Shown here piece by piece: positions 54,449 through 62,869 of a DNA stretch of 64,000 nucleotides. Made by a program: the position numbers and the translations under genes. Source of the stretch: Arthrobacter sp. zg-Y238 (GTDB lineage Bacteria > Actinomycetota > Actinomycetes > Actinomycetales > Micrococcaceae); the NCBI RefSeq assembly GCF_024385525.1, contig NZ_JANFLU010000016.1, forward strand, positions 1 through 64,000. Reading direction: 5' to 3'. Position 1 is the stretch's first letter, and every line of letters begins with the position of its first letter. Below the pieces are notes generated by a model. That model had not been told where the DNA came from and searched no databases. It saw only the letters and a list, made by a program, of their open reading frames with translations.

Positions 54449-56674
54449 ATGGAGGGTCCCGAAATTCAGTTCTCAGAAGCCGTTATTGACAACGGCAAGT
54501 ACGGCAAGCGCGTCATCCGGTTCGAAACCGGCCGCCTTGCCCAGCAGGCAGCCGGTTCGGCGATGGTCTACATTGACGAAGACACCGCCCTGCTCTCGGC
54601 CACGTCCGCCGGCAAGTCCCCGCGTGAAGGTTTCGACTTCTTCCCGCTGACCGTGGACGTCGAGGAGCGTATGTACGCTGCCGGCCGCATCCCGGGCTCG
54701 TTCTTCCGCCGCGAAGGCCGTCCGTCCACCGAAGCCATCCTGGCCTGCCGCCTGATGGACCGCCCGCTGCGCCCCGCGTTCGTCAAGGGCCTGCGCAACG
54801 AGGTCCAGATTGTGGTCACCGTCCTGGCGATCAACCCGGACGTTCTCTACGACGTGGTTGCGATCAACGCTTCCTCCATGTCCACCCAGCTGAGCGGCCT
54901 GCCGTTCTCCGGCCCGATCGGCGGCGTCCGCGTTGCCCTGGTCGACGGCCAGTGGGTTGCGTTCCCGAAGCACTCCGAGCTGGAGCGCGCCGTGTTCTCC
55001 ATGGTGGTTGCCGGCCGCATTGCCGGTGACGACGTCGCCATCATGATGGTGGAAGCCGAAGCCACCGACAACGCCTGGAACCTCATCAAGGAAGAGGGCG
55101 CCACCGCCCCGACCGAAGAGGTTGTTGCAGAAGGCCTGGAAGCGGCGAAGCCGTTCATCAAGGTCCTGTGCGACGCCCAGTCGGACCTGGCTGCCCGCGC
55201 AGCCAAGCCCACCGTCGAGTTCCCGATCTTCCTGGATTACCAGGACGACGTGTACGAGGCCGTTGAAGCCGCTGCCGGCGAGAAGCTGGCCAAGGTCTTC
55301 TCGATCGCCGACAAGCAGGAGCGCGACGCCGCTGCCGACGAGCTCAAGGACGAAGTCAAGGCCGCACTGGCTGAGAAGTTCGAAGGCCGCGAAGGCGAAG
55401 TTTCCGCTGCTTTCCGCTCCGTCACCAAGCAGGTTGTGCGCCAGCGCATCCTCAAGGAGCAGGTCCGCATCGACGGCCGCGGCCTGACGGACATCCGCCA
55501 GCTCACCGCCGAGGTCGAGGTCCTGCCCCGCGTACACGGTTCGGCCATCTTCGAGCGCGGCGAAACCCAGATCATGGGTGTCACCACGCTGAACATGCTG
55601 AAGATGGAACAGCAGATCGACTCGCTGTCGCCGGTAACGCGCAAGCGCTACATGCACAACTACAACTTCCCGCCGTACTCCACCGGTGAGACCGGCCGCG
55701 TGGGTTCGCCCAAGCGCCGCGAAATCGGCCACGGTGCACTTGCAGAGCGCGCCCTGATGCCGGTGCTGCCCACGCGTGAAGAATTCCCGTACGCCATCCG
55801 CCAGGTCTCCGAAGCCCTGAGCTCCAACGGTTCCACCTCCATGGGTTCGGTCTGCGCCTCGACGCTGTCCATGCTCAACGCCGGTGTTCCGCTGCGCGCT
55901 CCGGTGGCAGGCATCGCCATGGGCCTGGTCTCCGACCAGGTTGACGGCGAAACCCGCTACGCAGCCCTGACCGATATCCTCGGCGCCGAAGATGCTTTCG
56001 GCGACATGGACTTCAAGGTTGCCGGTACCTCCGAGTTCGTCACGGCCATCCAGCTGGACACCAAGCTCGACGGTATCCCCGCCTCCGTGCTGGCAGCAGC
56101 ACTGAAGCAGGCCCGCGAAGCCCGCCTGCACATCCTCGACGTGATGCAGGCCGCGATCGACGCACCGGACGAGCTCTCCGAGTTCGCCCCGCGCATCATC
56201 TCGGTCAAGATCCCCGTGGACAAGATCGGCGAGGTCATCGGCCCGAAGGGCAAGATGATCAACCAGATCCAGGAGGACACCGGCGCTGACATCTCCATCG
56301 AAGATGACGGCACCGTCCTCATCGGCGCAACCGACGGCGGCTCCGCCGAGGCTGCCCGCTCGGCGATCAACGCGATCGCCAACCCGCAGGTCCCCGAGAT
56401 CGGCGAGCGTTACCTCGGCACGGTAGTCAAGACCACCACGTTCGGTGCTTTTGTCTCCCTGACCCCGGGCAAGGACGGCCTGCTGCACATCTCCGAGCTG
56501 CGTAAGCTCGCCGGCGGCAAGCGCGTGGACAACGTCGACGACGTCGTCTCCGTGGGCCAGAAGGTCCAGGTGGAAATCACCAAGATCGATGACCGCGGAA
56601 AGCTTTCGCTCTCCCCGGTGGTTGCTGAAGACGCCGAAGGCGAAGAAGCAGCAGAAACCGAGTCTGCAGAGTAA
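54449..56674 (+). CDS. pnp: Polyribonucleotide nucleotidyltransferase (PNPase)
   Basis: PNPase degrades RNA from the 3' end using phosphate and can add tails. The 741-aa protein has two RNase PH domains separated by an alpha-helical linker, the KH domain ([20 protein letters not shown]) and the S1 domain ([20 protein letters not shown]). Catalytic-site segments such as [19 protein letters not shown] are intact. ATG 54449 has GGAGGTG 8 nt upstream; an earlier in-frame ATG is in the leader. The M16 protease gene follows with no gap (TAAATG). Confidence 0.97.
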   Translation: MEGPEIQFSEAVIDNGKYGKRVIRFETGRLAQQAAGSAMVYIDEDTALLSATSAGKSPREGFDFFPLTVDVEERMYAAGRIPGSFFRREGRPSTEAILACRLMDRPLRPAFVKGLRNEVQIVVTVLAINPDVLYDVVAINASSMSTQLSGLPFSGPIGGVRVALVDGQWVAFPKHSELERAVFSMVVAGRIAGDDVAIMMVEAEATDNAWNLIKEEGATAPTEEVVAEGLEAAKPFIKVLCDAQSDLAARAAKPTVEFPIFLDYQDDVYEAVEAAAGEKLAKVFSIADKQERDAAADELKDEVKAALAEKFEGREGEVSAAFRSVTKQVVRQRILKEQVRIDGRGLTDIRQLTAEVEVLPRVHGSAIFERGETQIMGVTTLNMLKMEQQIDSLSPVTRKRYMHNYNFPPYSTGETGRVGSPKRREIGHGALAERALMPVLPTREEFPYAIRQVSEALSSNGSTSMGSVCASTLSMLNAGVPLRAPVAGIAMGLVSDQVDGETRYAALTDILGAEDAFGDMDFKVAGTSEFVTAIQLDTKLDGIPASVLAAALKQAREARLHILDVMQAAIDAPDELSEFAPRIISVKIPVDKIGEVIGPKGKMINQIQEDTGADISIEDDGTVLIGATDGGSAEAARSAINAIANPQVPEIGERYLGTVVKTTTFGAFVSLTPGKDGLLHISELRKLAGGKRVDNVDDVVSVGQKVQVEITKIDDRGKLSLSPVVAEDAEGEEAAETESAE

Positions 56675-58075
56675 ATGCCGGACTACTCCGATGGAAACCG
56701 TCCCGTGTCCCCTTCCTCACCGAAGGGGCACGGGACGGTTGTCCAGCTTCCGCTGACCACTCTTTCCTCCGACCCGACCCTTGTGGTCGGAACTCCGGGA
56801 GGCGCCGTCGTGCGCCGTTCGGTACTGCCCGGCGGCGTCCGGGTCCTGACGGAGGAAATGCCGGGCCAGCGCAGCACGGCCATCGGATTCTGGGTTGGTG
56901 TCGGCTCGCGGGATGAAGCCGCGGGCCGGCACGGCTCCACACACTTCCTTGAACACCTGCTGTTCAAGGGCACCAGCCGCCGTTCGGCGCTGGACATCGC
57001 CTCGGCGTTTGACGAGGTGGGCGGCGAGTCCAATGCGGCCACCGCCAAGGAAAGCACCTGCTACTACGCTCGGGTGCTGGATACTGATCTTCCGATGGCC
57101 ATTGACGTCATCACCGACATGGTTACGTCCGCCGTCCTGGATCCTGAGGAACTGGAACAGGAACGCGACGTCATCCTCGAAGAGATCGCCATGGACAATG
57201 ACGATCCGGCCGATCTCTGCCACGAAAAGTTTTCCGAAGCCGTCCTCGGCGACCATGCCCTCGGCCGTCCCATCGGCGGCACTCCCGACGCCATCCGGAG
57301 CGTGTCCCGCGAAGCGGTCCTTGACCACTACCGGCGGTACTACCGTCCGGAGGAACTGGTAGTCACCGCTGCCGGGGGACTGGACCACGAGCAGGTCTGC
57401 GCACTCGTGCTGCAGGCGCTGCAGACCGCCGGCTGGGAACTGGACCCGGCGGCAACGCCTGCGCCGCGCCGGGACACCGCGCCGGCGTCGATCTCCGGCA
57501 CCGCCGGAGTCCACGTCATCAACCGTCCGGTGGAGCAGGCCAACATCGTGATGGGCTGCCCTTCGCTGACCGCAACGGATGACCGCCGCTTTGCCATGAG
57601 CGTGCTGAACACCATCCTCGGAGGCGGCATGTCCTCCCGCCTCTTCCAGGAGATCCGCGAGAAGCGCGGACTGGTGTACTCCACCTACTCTTTCTCGGCG
57701 TCGTACGCCGACGCCGGCTACTTCGGTATGTATGCAGGCTGCTCGCCCGCCAAGACCCGCCAGGTCATCGACCTGCTCGGCAGTGAGCTCGAGCGGCTGG
57801 CCGCCGGCGGCGTCGAGCCCGCCGAACTGGCCAAGGCCCTGGGCCAGATCTCCGGCGGCATGGTGCTGGGCCTGGAGGACTCCGGCTCGCGGATGTCCCG
57901 CCTGGGCCGGGCGGAGCTGGTCAGCGGCGAGTTCATCGACATCGATGAGTCCCTGCGCCGGATCCATTCAGTCACGGCAGAACAGGTCCAGGAGCTGGCC
58001 GTAGAACTGGCCGCAGCCCCCCGCACCATCACCGTGGTGGGTCCGTTCGAATCCGCGGCGGAACTGGGCTTCTAA
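56675..58075 (+). CDS. M16-family zinc metallopeptidase
   Basis: The 466-aa protein has a disordered N-terminal ~35 residues, the inverted zinc motif HFLEH at 90-94 (HGSTHFLEHLLFKGTSRR) and the third-ligand region around residue 168 (DVILEEIAMDNDDPADL). The second M16 half contains GGGMSSRLFQEIREKRGLVY. Bacterial homologues resemble mitochondrial processing peptidase; the substrate is unknown. The adjacency to pnp is conserved in actinobacteria and Bacillus (mlpA/ymxG). A strong terminator follows. Confidence 0.92.
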   Translation: MPDYSDGNRPVSPSSPKGHGTVVQLPLTTLSSDPTLVVGTPGGAVVRRSVLPGGVRVLTEEMPGQRSTAIGFWVGVGSRDEAAGRHGSTHFLEHLLFKGTSRRSALDIASAFDEVGGESNAATAKESTCYYARVLDTDLPMAIDVITDMVTSAVLDPEELEQERDVILEEIAMDNDDPADLCHEKFSEAVLGDHALGRPIGGTPDAIRSVSREAVLDHYRRYYRPEELVVTAAGGLDHEQVCALVLQALQTAGWELDPAATPAPRRDTAPASISGTAGVHVINRPVEQANIVMGCPSLTATDDRRFAMSVLNTILGGGMSSRLFQEIREKRGLVYSTYSFSASYADAGYFGMYAGCSPAKTRQVIDLLGSELERLAAGGVEPAELAKALGQISGGMVLGLEDSGSRMSRLGRAELVSGEFIDIDESLRRIHSVTAEQVQELAVELAAAPRTITVVGPFESAAELGF

Positions 58076-58085
58076 CCTCTTTGCA

Positions 58086-58126
58086 AAAGGCACACCCGGC
58101 GCGGACCGCGTCCCGGGTGTGCCTTT
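58086..58126. terminator. Bidirectional terminator between M16 protease and moaD
   Basis: AAAGGCACACCCGG (58086-58099) pairs perfectly with CCGGGTGTGCCTTT (58113-58126) around a 13-nt loop. Confidence 0.85.
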
Positions 58127-58152
58127 GCCGTTTGATCGCCGGGCTCCTGCGT

Positions 58153-58413
58153 CTATCCGCCCGCGAAGGGCGGGAGGATGTCCACAACGTCTCCCGGCTG
58201 CAGCAGCAGGTCCGGGTTCCGGGCCGCCGTTTCGTTGACCAGGAACGTACTGCGGGCAATCACCGTACCGAGCGCCGGGACGCCTGCGCCGGGTGACGGG
58301 TACCGGGCGGCAAGTTTTTCCGCCAGCTCGGCCAGCGTCAGCGGCCCTTCATCCAGGTGTTCTTCTTCCGTGCCGGCTGCTGCCTTCGCAGCGCCGAAGT
58401 ATCTGATCAGCAC
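58153..58413 (-). CDS. moaD: Molybdopterin synthase small subunit (MoaD)
   Basis: MoaD carries sulfur as a C-terminal thiocarboxylate to make molybdopterin. The 86-aa protein is a ubiquitin-like fold ending in the required Gly-Gly (VVDILPPFAGG), with LIRYFGAAKAAAGTEEE and FLVNETAARNPDLLLQPGD. Its GTG start is immediately next to the moaA stop, so the two form one unit. No MoaE gene is in the window. Confidence 0.93.
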   Translation of the reverse strand: MLIRYFGAAKAAAGTEEEHLDEGPLTLAELAEKLAARYPSPGAGVPALGTVIARSTFLVNETAARNPDLLLQPGDVVDILPPFAGG

Positions 58414-59586
58414 TTAGCCGCCTATCGCGCTCATGGTTCGTTCGGGCTGGACATAGTCGGAGTCGCCGAGCCCGGTATGGCCCATGCCGTGTGCCTTGGG
58501 CTTGCCCCACATGGCTTCCTGCCAGCGGCGGACGACGGCGTCGTCGTCCACACCGCTGCGCAGCAGCGCCAGCAGGTCCGTCTCGTCGTGGGAAAACAGG
58601 CAGCTGCGGACCTTGCCCTCGGCGGTGATCCGGGTCCGGACGCACTCTGCGCAGAAAGGTTCGGTGACGGAAGCAATGATGCCGACGGTCCCGACAACCG
58701 TTGCCGGGTCCGCGTGCCGGCGGACCTCCCAGCGCTGCGCCGGTGCGCCGTTGCGCTCCCGGGGATCGGGGGTCAGGACGAAGTCCCGTTCCAGCAGGGA
58801 CCGCATCTCGGCGGCGGTGATCATTCCGTCCCGCGTCCAGCCGTGGTCCGCATCCAGGGGCATCTGCTCAATGAAACGCAGTTCGAAGCCGCGGTTGACC
58901 GCCCACTCCAGCAGGTCCGGCGCCTCGGCGTCGTTGATTCCCCGCATCAGCACGGCGTTGATCTTGACCAGGCCCAGGCCCACCCGGGCGGCTTCCTCCA
59001 CCCCGTGCAGCACCCGGTCCAGGAAGGGGCGGCGGGTGAGCTGGGCAAAGGTGTCCGGGTGGAGGGAATCCAGGGACACGTTGATGCGGGTCAGGCCGGC
59101 GTCCTTCAGTGCCTGGGCTTTCTTGTCCAGGCCGAGCCCGTTGGTGGTCAGGGAAATCGGCAGTTCCGGGTGGTTGGCACGGATACCGGCAACAATGTCC
59201 ACCAGGTCCGCACGGACCAGCGGTTCACCGCCGGTCAGCCGCAGCTCGCGCACACCCAGCCGGTCGACGCCGAGGCGGACGAGGCGGACGATTTCGTCCC
59301 GGGCAAGTACTTTGTCCCGGGCCAGCCAGTTGAGCCCTTCGGCGGGCATGCAGTACGTGCAGCGCAGGTTGCATTTGTCCGTCAGCGACAGCCGCATGTC
59401 CGTGGCGCGGCGGCCGTGCCGGTCCAGCAGACCGTCTGCCGGGGAAAGCGCCAGGGCAGACGCGGGGGAGGGCAGCGCCGAGACGGCAGCGGTAGAACCG
59501 CTGCCCGGTGCCGCGGCTTCGGGCGGGCTGATTTCTGGTGTACTGGGGGAAGGGCGTACTGCAGGCATTCCCAGCTGTGTTCCCAT
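58414..59586 (-). CDS. moaA: GTP 3',8-cyclase (MoaA)
   Basis: MoaA is the radical SAM enzyme starting molybdenum cofactor synthesis from GTP. The 390-aa protein has a ~60-residue low-complexity N-terminus, the CxxxCxxC cluster in TDKCNLRCTYCMPAEG, the GGEPL motif, and the C-terminal second [4Fe-4S] cysteines in FCAECVRTRITAEGKVRSC. It ends in the conserved Gly-Gly (MSAIGG). ATG 59586 with a -10-like TAACCT 6 nt upstream on its strand, overlapping the modA promoter region. Confidence 0.95.
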   Translation of the reverse strand: MGTQLGMPAVRPSPSTPEISPPEAAAPGSGSTAAVSALPSPASALALSPADGLLDRHGRRATDMRLSLTDKCNLRCTYCMPAEGLNWLARDKVLARDEIVRLVRLGVDRLGVRELRLTGGEPLVRADLVDIVAGIRANHPELPISLTTNGLGLDKKAQALKDAGLTRINVSLDSLHPDTFAQLTRRPFLDRVLHGVEEAARVGLGLVKINAVLMRGINDAEAPDLLEWAVNRGFELRFIEQMPLDADHGWTRDGMITAAEMRSLLERDFVLTPDPRERNGAPAQRWEVRRHADPATVVGTVGIIASVTEPFCAECVRTRITAEGKVRSCLFSHDETDLLALLRSGVDDDAVVRRWQEAMWGKPKAHGMGHTGLGDSDYVQPERTMSAIGG

Positions 59587-59592
59587 TCCTCG

Positions 59593-59598
59593 AGGTTA
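59593..59598 (-). promoter_or_regulatory. -10 box of moaA
   Basis: TAACCT on the minus strand ends 6 nt before the moaA ATG. The 38-bp moaA-modA spacer has room for both -10 boxes but not for both -35 regions outside coding sequence. Confidence 0.5.
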
Positions 59599-59612
59599 CG
59601 CCTTTTGACAGT

Positions 59613-59618
59613 TAGGCT
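59613..59618 (+). promoter_or_regulatory. -10 box of modA
   Basis: TAGGCT ends 6 nt before the modA ATG with no ribosome site between, a leaderless layout. Its upstream region runs into the start of moaA. Confidence 0.55.
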
Positions 59619-59624
59619 CTATAA

Positions 59625-60416
59625 ATGCGCTTTGTTCCCCGGGGCCGCCGGACTTTGGCAGCGTGCGCCGTGATGGTTCTAGCCGCTTCCGCAGCCGCAT
59701 GCACCTCCGCGGACACCACCGGCGCCGCCGACCGCAGCGGAACCGGCATCACGGTCTTTGCGGCTTCCTCGCTCACGGACGTGGTTGAGCAGCTGAATGC
59801 GGCTTACGACGGCGGCGGGCGCCTGCGCGTCAACATCGGCTCCAGCAGCCAGCTCGTGGCGCAGCTGCAGTCCGGCGCGGAAGCGGACGTTGTGATTACA
59901 GCCGACCTCGAGGCACTCGAACCCCTGCGGAACGGACTGGACCGGGAGACGGTGCTGGCCAGCAACAACCTGGTGCTGGCCCTGGCCGCGGACAACCCCG
60001 CCGGGATCCGCGTATTACGCGATGTTGCGGGCGACGGCGTTCGGGCAGCCCTGTGCGCACCCTCCGTTCCGTGCGGGCGGGCAACATCGCGGGTCCTCGA
60101 AGCAGCCGGTGTCGCCGTTCCCGCACCGAGCCTGGAGGACAGCGTCCGTTCGGTGCTGACCAAGGTAACCAGTGGCCAGGCAGATGCCGGGTTTGTCTAC
60201 CGGACCGATGCCCTGGCCGCAGCCGGGTCCGGCGTGACCTACCTGCCGCTGGAGGATCCCGCCCCTAACCGGTATCCGGCGGGACTGACCGCCGAAGGAG
60301 CCGGCAACCCCGACGCGGCAGCATTCTACGAGTGGCTTATCGGCCCCGAAGCGGCAGGCATCCTTGCCGAGGCGGGGTTCGGTCCGGCGGACCCGGGGAG
60401 CAGCGATGCCCCTTAG
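59625..60416 (+). CDS. modA: Molybdate ABC transporter substrate-binding lipoprotein
   Basis: ModA captures molybdate outside the cell for the ModBC transporter. The 263-aa product has a lipobox SAAACT near residue 27, then FAASSLTDVVEQLNAAYDGG, NIGSSSQLVAQLQSGAEADV, and the oxyanion-binding region SGQADAGFVYRTDALAAAGS. Its 3' end overlaps modB by 11 bp. Homologous positions for the Tyr and Ser ligands appear present. Confidence 0.93.
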   Translation: MRFVPRGRRTLAACAVMVLAASAAACTSADTTGAADRSGTGITVFAASSLTDVVEQLNAAYDGGGRLRVNIGSSSQLVAQLQSGAEADVVITADLEALEPLRNGLDRETVLASNNLVLALAADNPAGIRVLRDVAGDGVRAALCAPSVPCGRATSRVLEAAGVAVPAPSLEDSVRSVLTKVTSGQADAGFVYRTDALAAAGSGVTYLPLEDPAPNRYPAGLTAEGAGNPDAAAFYEWLIGPEAAGILAEAGFGPADPGSSDAP

Positions 60417-61257
60417 GACGCGGGAATTCGAAGCGGCGCCCGGCTCGGCGTCCGCCATGAGCCGGGAGGCACGAGCCACGACGCCCGCCTGGCTGTGGCT
60501 GCCGGCCGGCATCGCCCTGCTCCTGTGCGCCGGACCCGTCGCGGCGCTGCTGCTCAACGTCCCCTGGACGTCGCTGCCGGAACTGCTCGGCTCAGACGCG
60601 GCCCGCACGGCATTAGGCCTCTCCCTTGCCACCTCGGCCGGCTCCACGCTTCTCTGCGTCCTGCTGGGGTTGCCGCTGGCCGTGCTGCTCAGCAAACTGG
60701 AGGGCCCGTGGATCCAGTTGATGCGCGGAATCCTGCTGATCCCGCTGGTGCTCTCACCGGTTGTCTCCGGCATCGCCCTGCTGTATTTCTGGGGCCGGCA
60801 GGGGATTGCGGGAAAGCTGCTCGGCACCGTGGGACTGGACGTGGGGTACTCGCCGGCCGCCGTCGTTATTGTCCAAGTGTTTGTTTCCCTGCCCTTCTTC
60901 GTGGTCGCGTCGCTGAACAGCCTGTCCGCCGTGGACCGGGACCTGGAAATGGCCGCCGCCACGTCCGGGGCAGGTCCCACCGCGATCCTGCGCCACATCA
61001 CCTTGCCCCTGGCGCTGCCAGGCATCGTGGCGGGCACGTTGCTGGCCTTCGCCCGGTCGCTGGGCGAATACGGGGCCACCATCACCTTCGCGGGGAGCAT
61101 CGAGGGGAGCACCCGGACCCTGCCGCTGCAGATCGAACTGAGCCTGAACTCCAACCAGCCGCAGGCGGCCCTGGGCATCTGCCTGATGCTTATTGCCCTG
61201 TACCTGCTGGTGCTGCTGCTGGCCCGGATCGCCACCGGACGGCTGCTGCCGCGATGA
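60406..61257 (+). CDS. modB: Molybdate ABC transporter permease
   Basis: ModB is the membrane channel of the molybdate importer. The 283-aa protein has six hydrophobic segments and the EAA-type loop EMAAATSGAGPTAILRHITL with LPLALPGIVAG that contacts the ATPase. ATG 60406 has GGGGAG 5 nt upstream inside modA. No modC ATPase gene follows in the window; the next gene is an oxidoreductase overlapping by four bases (ATGA). Confidence 0.93.
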   Translation: MPLRTREFEAAPGSASAMSREARATTPAWLWLPAGIALLLCAGPVAALLLNVPWTSLPELLGSDAARTALGLSLATSAGSTLLCVLLGLPLAVLLSKLEGPWIQLMRGILLIPLVLSPVVSGIALLYFWGRQGIAGKLLGTVGLDVGYSPAAVVIVQVFVSLPFFVVASLNSLSAVDRDLEMAAATSGAGPTAILRHITLPLALPGIVAGTLLAFARSLGEYGATITFAGSIEGSTRTLPLQIELSLNSNQPQAALGICLMLIALYLLVLLLARIATGRLLPR

Positions 61258-62825
61258 GCACCCGTGAACGGCGCACCCGGGGCTCCGCCGGAGGTCCGGA
61301 GCGGGCCAACCGGCGGTGGTCGGCGGTCGCGGGACTGGTCGCCGCCGGACTGGGCGTGGCTGCCGGTGAGCTGCTTGCCGCCATTGCCAGCCCGTCGCTT
61401 TCCCCTGTGTCCGCCGTCGGATCGGTGGTCATCGACTTAGTTCCCGGCCCGGTCAAAGACGCCGCAATCAGCCTCTTCGGGACGGCGGACAAGGCCGCGC
61501 TGCTGGTGGGCATGGGCTTGGTCATCGCTTTTGCCGCCGCCGCTGCGGGTGTCCTGGAGCTGCGCCGTCCGCCGACGGGCGCGGCGGTCCTGGGCCTCTT
61601 CGGGGCAGCCGGCCTGGCCGCCGTCCTTACCCGGCAGCAGTTTTCGCTGCTGGCCCTCCTGCCGCCGCTGGCCGCCGGCGTCGTCGCCGTCCTGGTCCTG
61701 CGGGCGCTCACGGCGCGGATCCGGAACCTGGCCGCGGCGCAGACGATCGACGACGCCGTGGTGCGCCGCCGTACCGTAATAACCTCGGTGGGCGGGGGAG
61801 CGATGGTGGCCCTGCTCGGTGCCGCGCTGGCCGGCATAGCCCGCGGGGGACAGGTGGGCGTCACGGCCCTGCGCGAAACGGTCCGGCTGCCGGTACCGTC
61901 CCGGCGTGCGGCAGCGATACCCGCCGGAGCCGAGCTCGCCGTCGACGGCCTGGCGCCGCTGGTGACACCCGCTGCCGATTTTTACCGGATCGACACGGCC
62001 CTGAGGGTGCCGCTGATCGACCCGGCGGATTGGCGGCTGCGGGTCACCGGCATGGTGGACCGTGAAGTGGAACTGGACTACGCGGAACTCCTCGCTGCGT
62101 CGCTGCAGGAAAGCTACGTCACCCTCGCCTGCGTTTCCAACGAGGTGGGCGGAAACCTGATCGGCAACGCCCGGTGGCTGGGAATGCCCGTCAGGGAAGT
62201 GCTGGCCCGGGCAGGCGTGCAGCCGGGCGCGGACATGGTGCTCTCCACAAGCCGGGACGGGTGGAGTGCTTCCACCCCTTTGGAAGCACTGACGGATGAC
62301 CGGGATGCGCTGCTGGCCGTGGGTATGAACGGGGAACCGCTGCCGCTGGAACACGGTTTCCCCGTCCGGCTGGTTGTACCCGGACTGTACGGATACGTGT
62401 CCGCCACCAAGTGGGTCACCGAGCTGCGGGTCACCCGGTTCGCGGACGAAACGGCTTACTGGACGGAACGCGGCTGGGGCGAGCGCGGCCCGGTCAAGCT
62501 CTCCTCCCGCATCGACGTTCCCGGCCGTGCACCGGTCTCCGCCGGCACGGTCACCGTGGCCGGCGTGGCGTGGGCGCAGCACACCGGCATCAGCGCCGTG
62601 CAGGTCCGCGTGGACGACGGCGGCTGGCAGGATGCGGAGCTGGCTCCCGGGATCTCGGCGGACACGTGGCGGCAGTACCGGATCGCAGTGGAGCTGGCAC
62701 CGGGCGGGCATGACATCGCGGTCCGGGCCGTGGATGCAAACGGCATGCGGCAGGCGGAAGAAAAACGGCCTGTGCTTCCCGACGGAGCCACCGGCCTGCA
62801 TACAATTCGGGTGACGGTGCGCTGA
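61254..62825 (+). CDS. Membrane-anchored sulfite-oxidase-type molybdopterin enzyme
   Basis: The 523-aa protein has an N-terminal membrane part with about five helices (27-205), then the molybdopterin-binding domain of sulfite oxidases (about 220-410) with the Mo-ligand Cys293 in YVTLACVSNEVGGNLIGNAR, and the C-terminal Ig-like dimerisation domain (about 420-523, VAGVAWAQHTGISAVQVRVD). The electron acceptor and true substrate are unknown; related enzymes oxidise sulfite or reduce protein methionine sulfoxide. Sitting between molybdate transport and cofactor genes, it is the most likely direct user of the cofactor made here. Confidence 0.88.
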   Translation: MSTRERRTRGSAGGPERANRRWSAVAGLVAAGLGVAAGELLAAIASPSLSPVSAVGSVVIDLVPGPVKDAAISLFGTADKAALLVGMGLVIAFAAAAAGVLELRRPPTGAAVLGLFGAAGLAAVLTRQQFSLLALLPPLAAGVVAVLVLRALTARIRNLAAAQTIDDAVVRRRTVITSVGGGAMVALLGAALAGIARGGQVGVTALRETVRLPVPSRRAAAIPAGAELAVDGLAPLVTPAADFYRIDTALRVPLIDPADWRLRVTGMVDREVELDYAELLAASLQESYVTLACVSNEVGGNLIGNARWLGMPVREVLARAGVQPGADMVLSTSRDGWSASTPLEALTDDRDALLAVGMNGEPLPLEHGFPVRLVVPGLYGYVSATKWVTELRVTRFADETAYWTERGWGERGPVKLSSRIDVPGRAPVSAGTVTVAGVAWAQHTGISAVQVRVDDGGWQDAELAPGISADTWRQYRIAVELAPGGHDIAVRAVDANGMRQAEEKRPVLPDGATGLHTIRVTVR

Positions 62826-62869
62826 GTTTTTCTCGTCCCTCGACACCGTCCCATCTCCCAAGGAGGACC

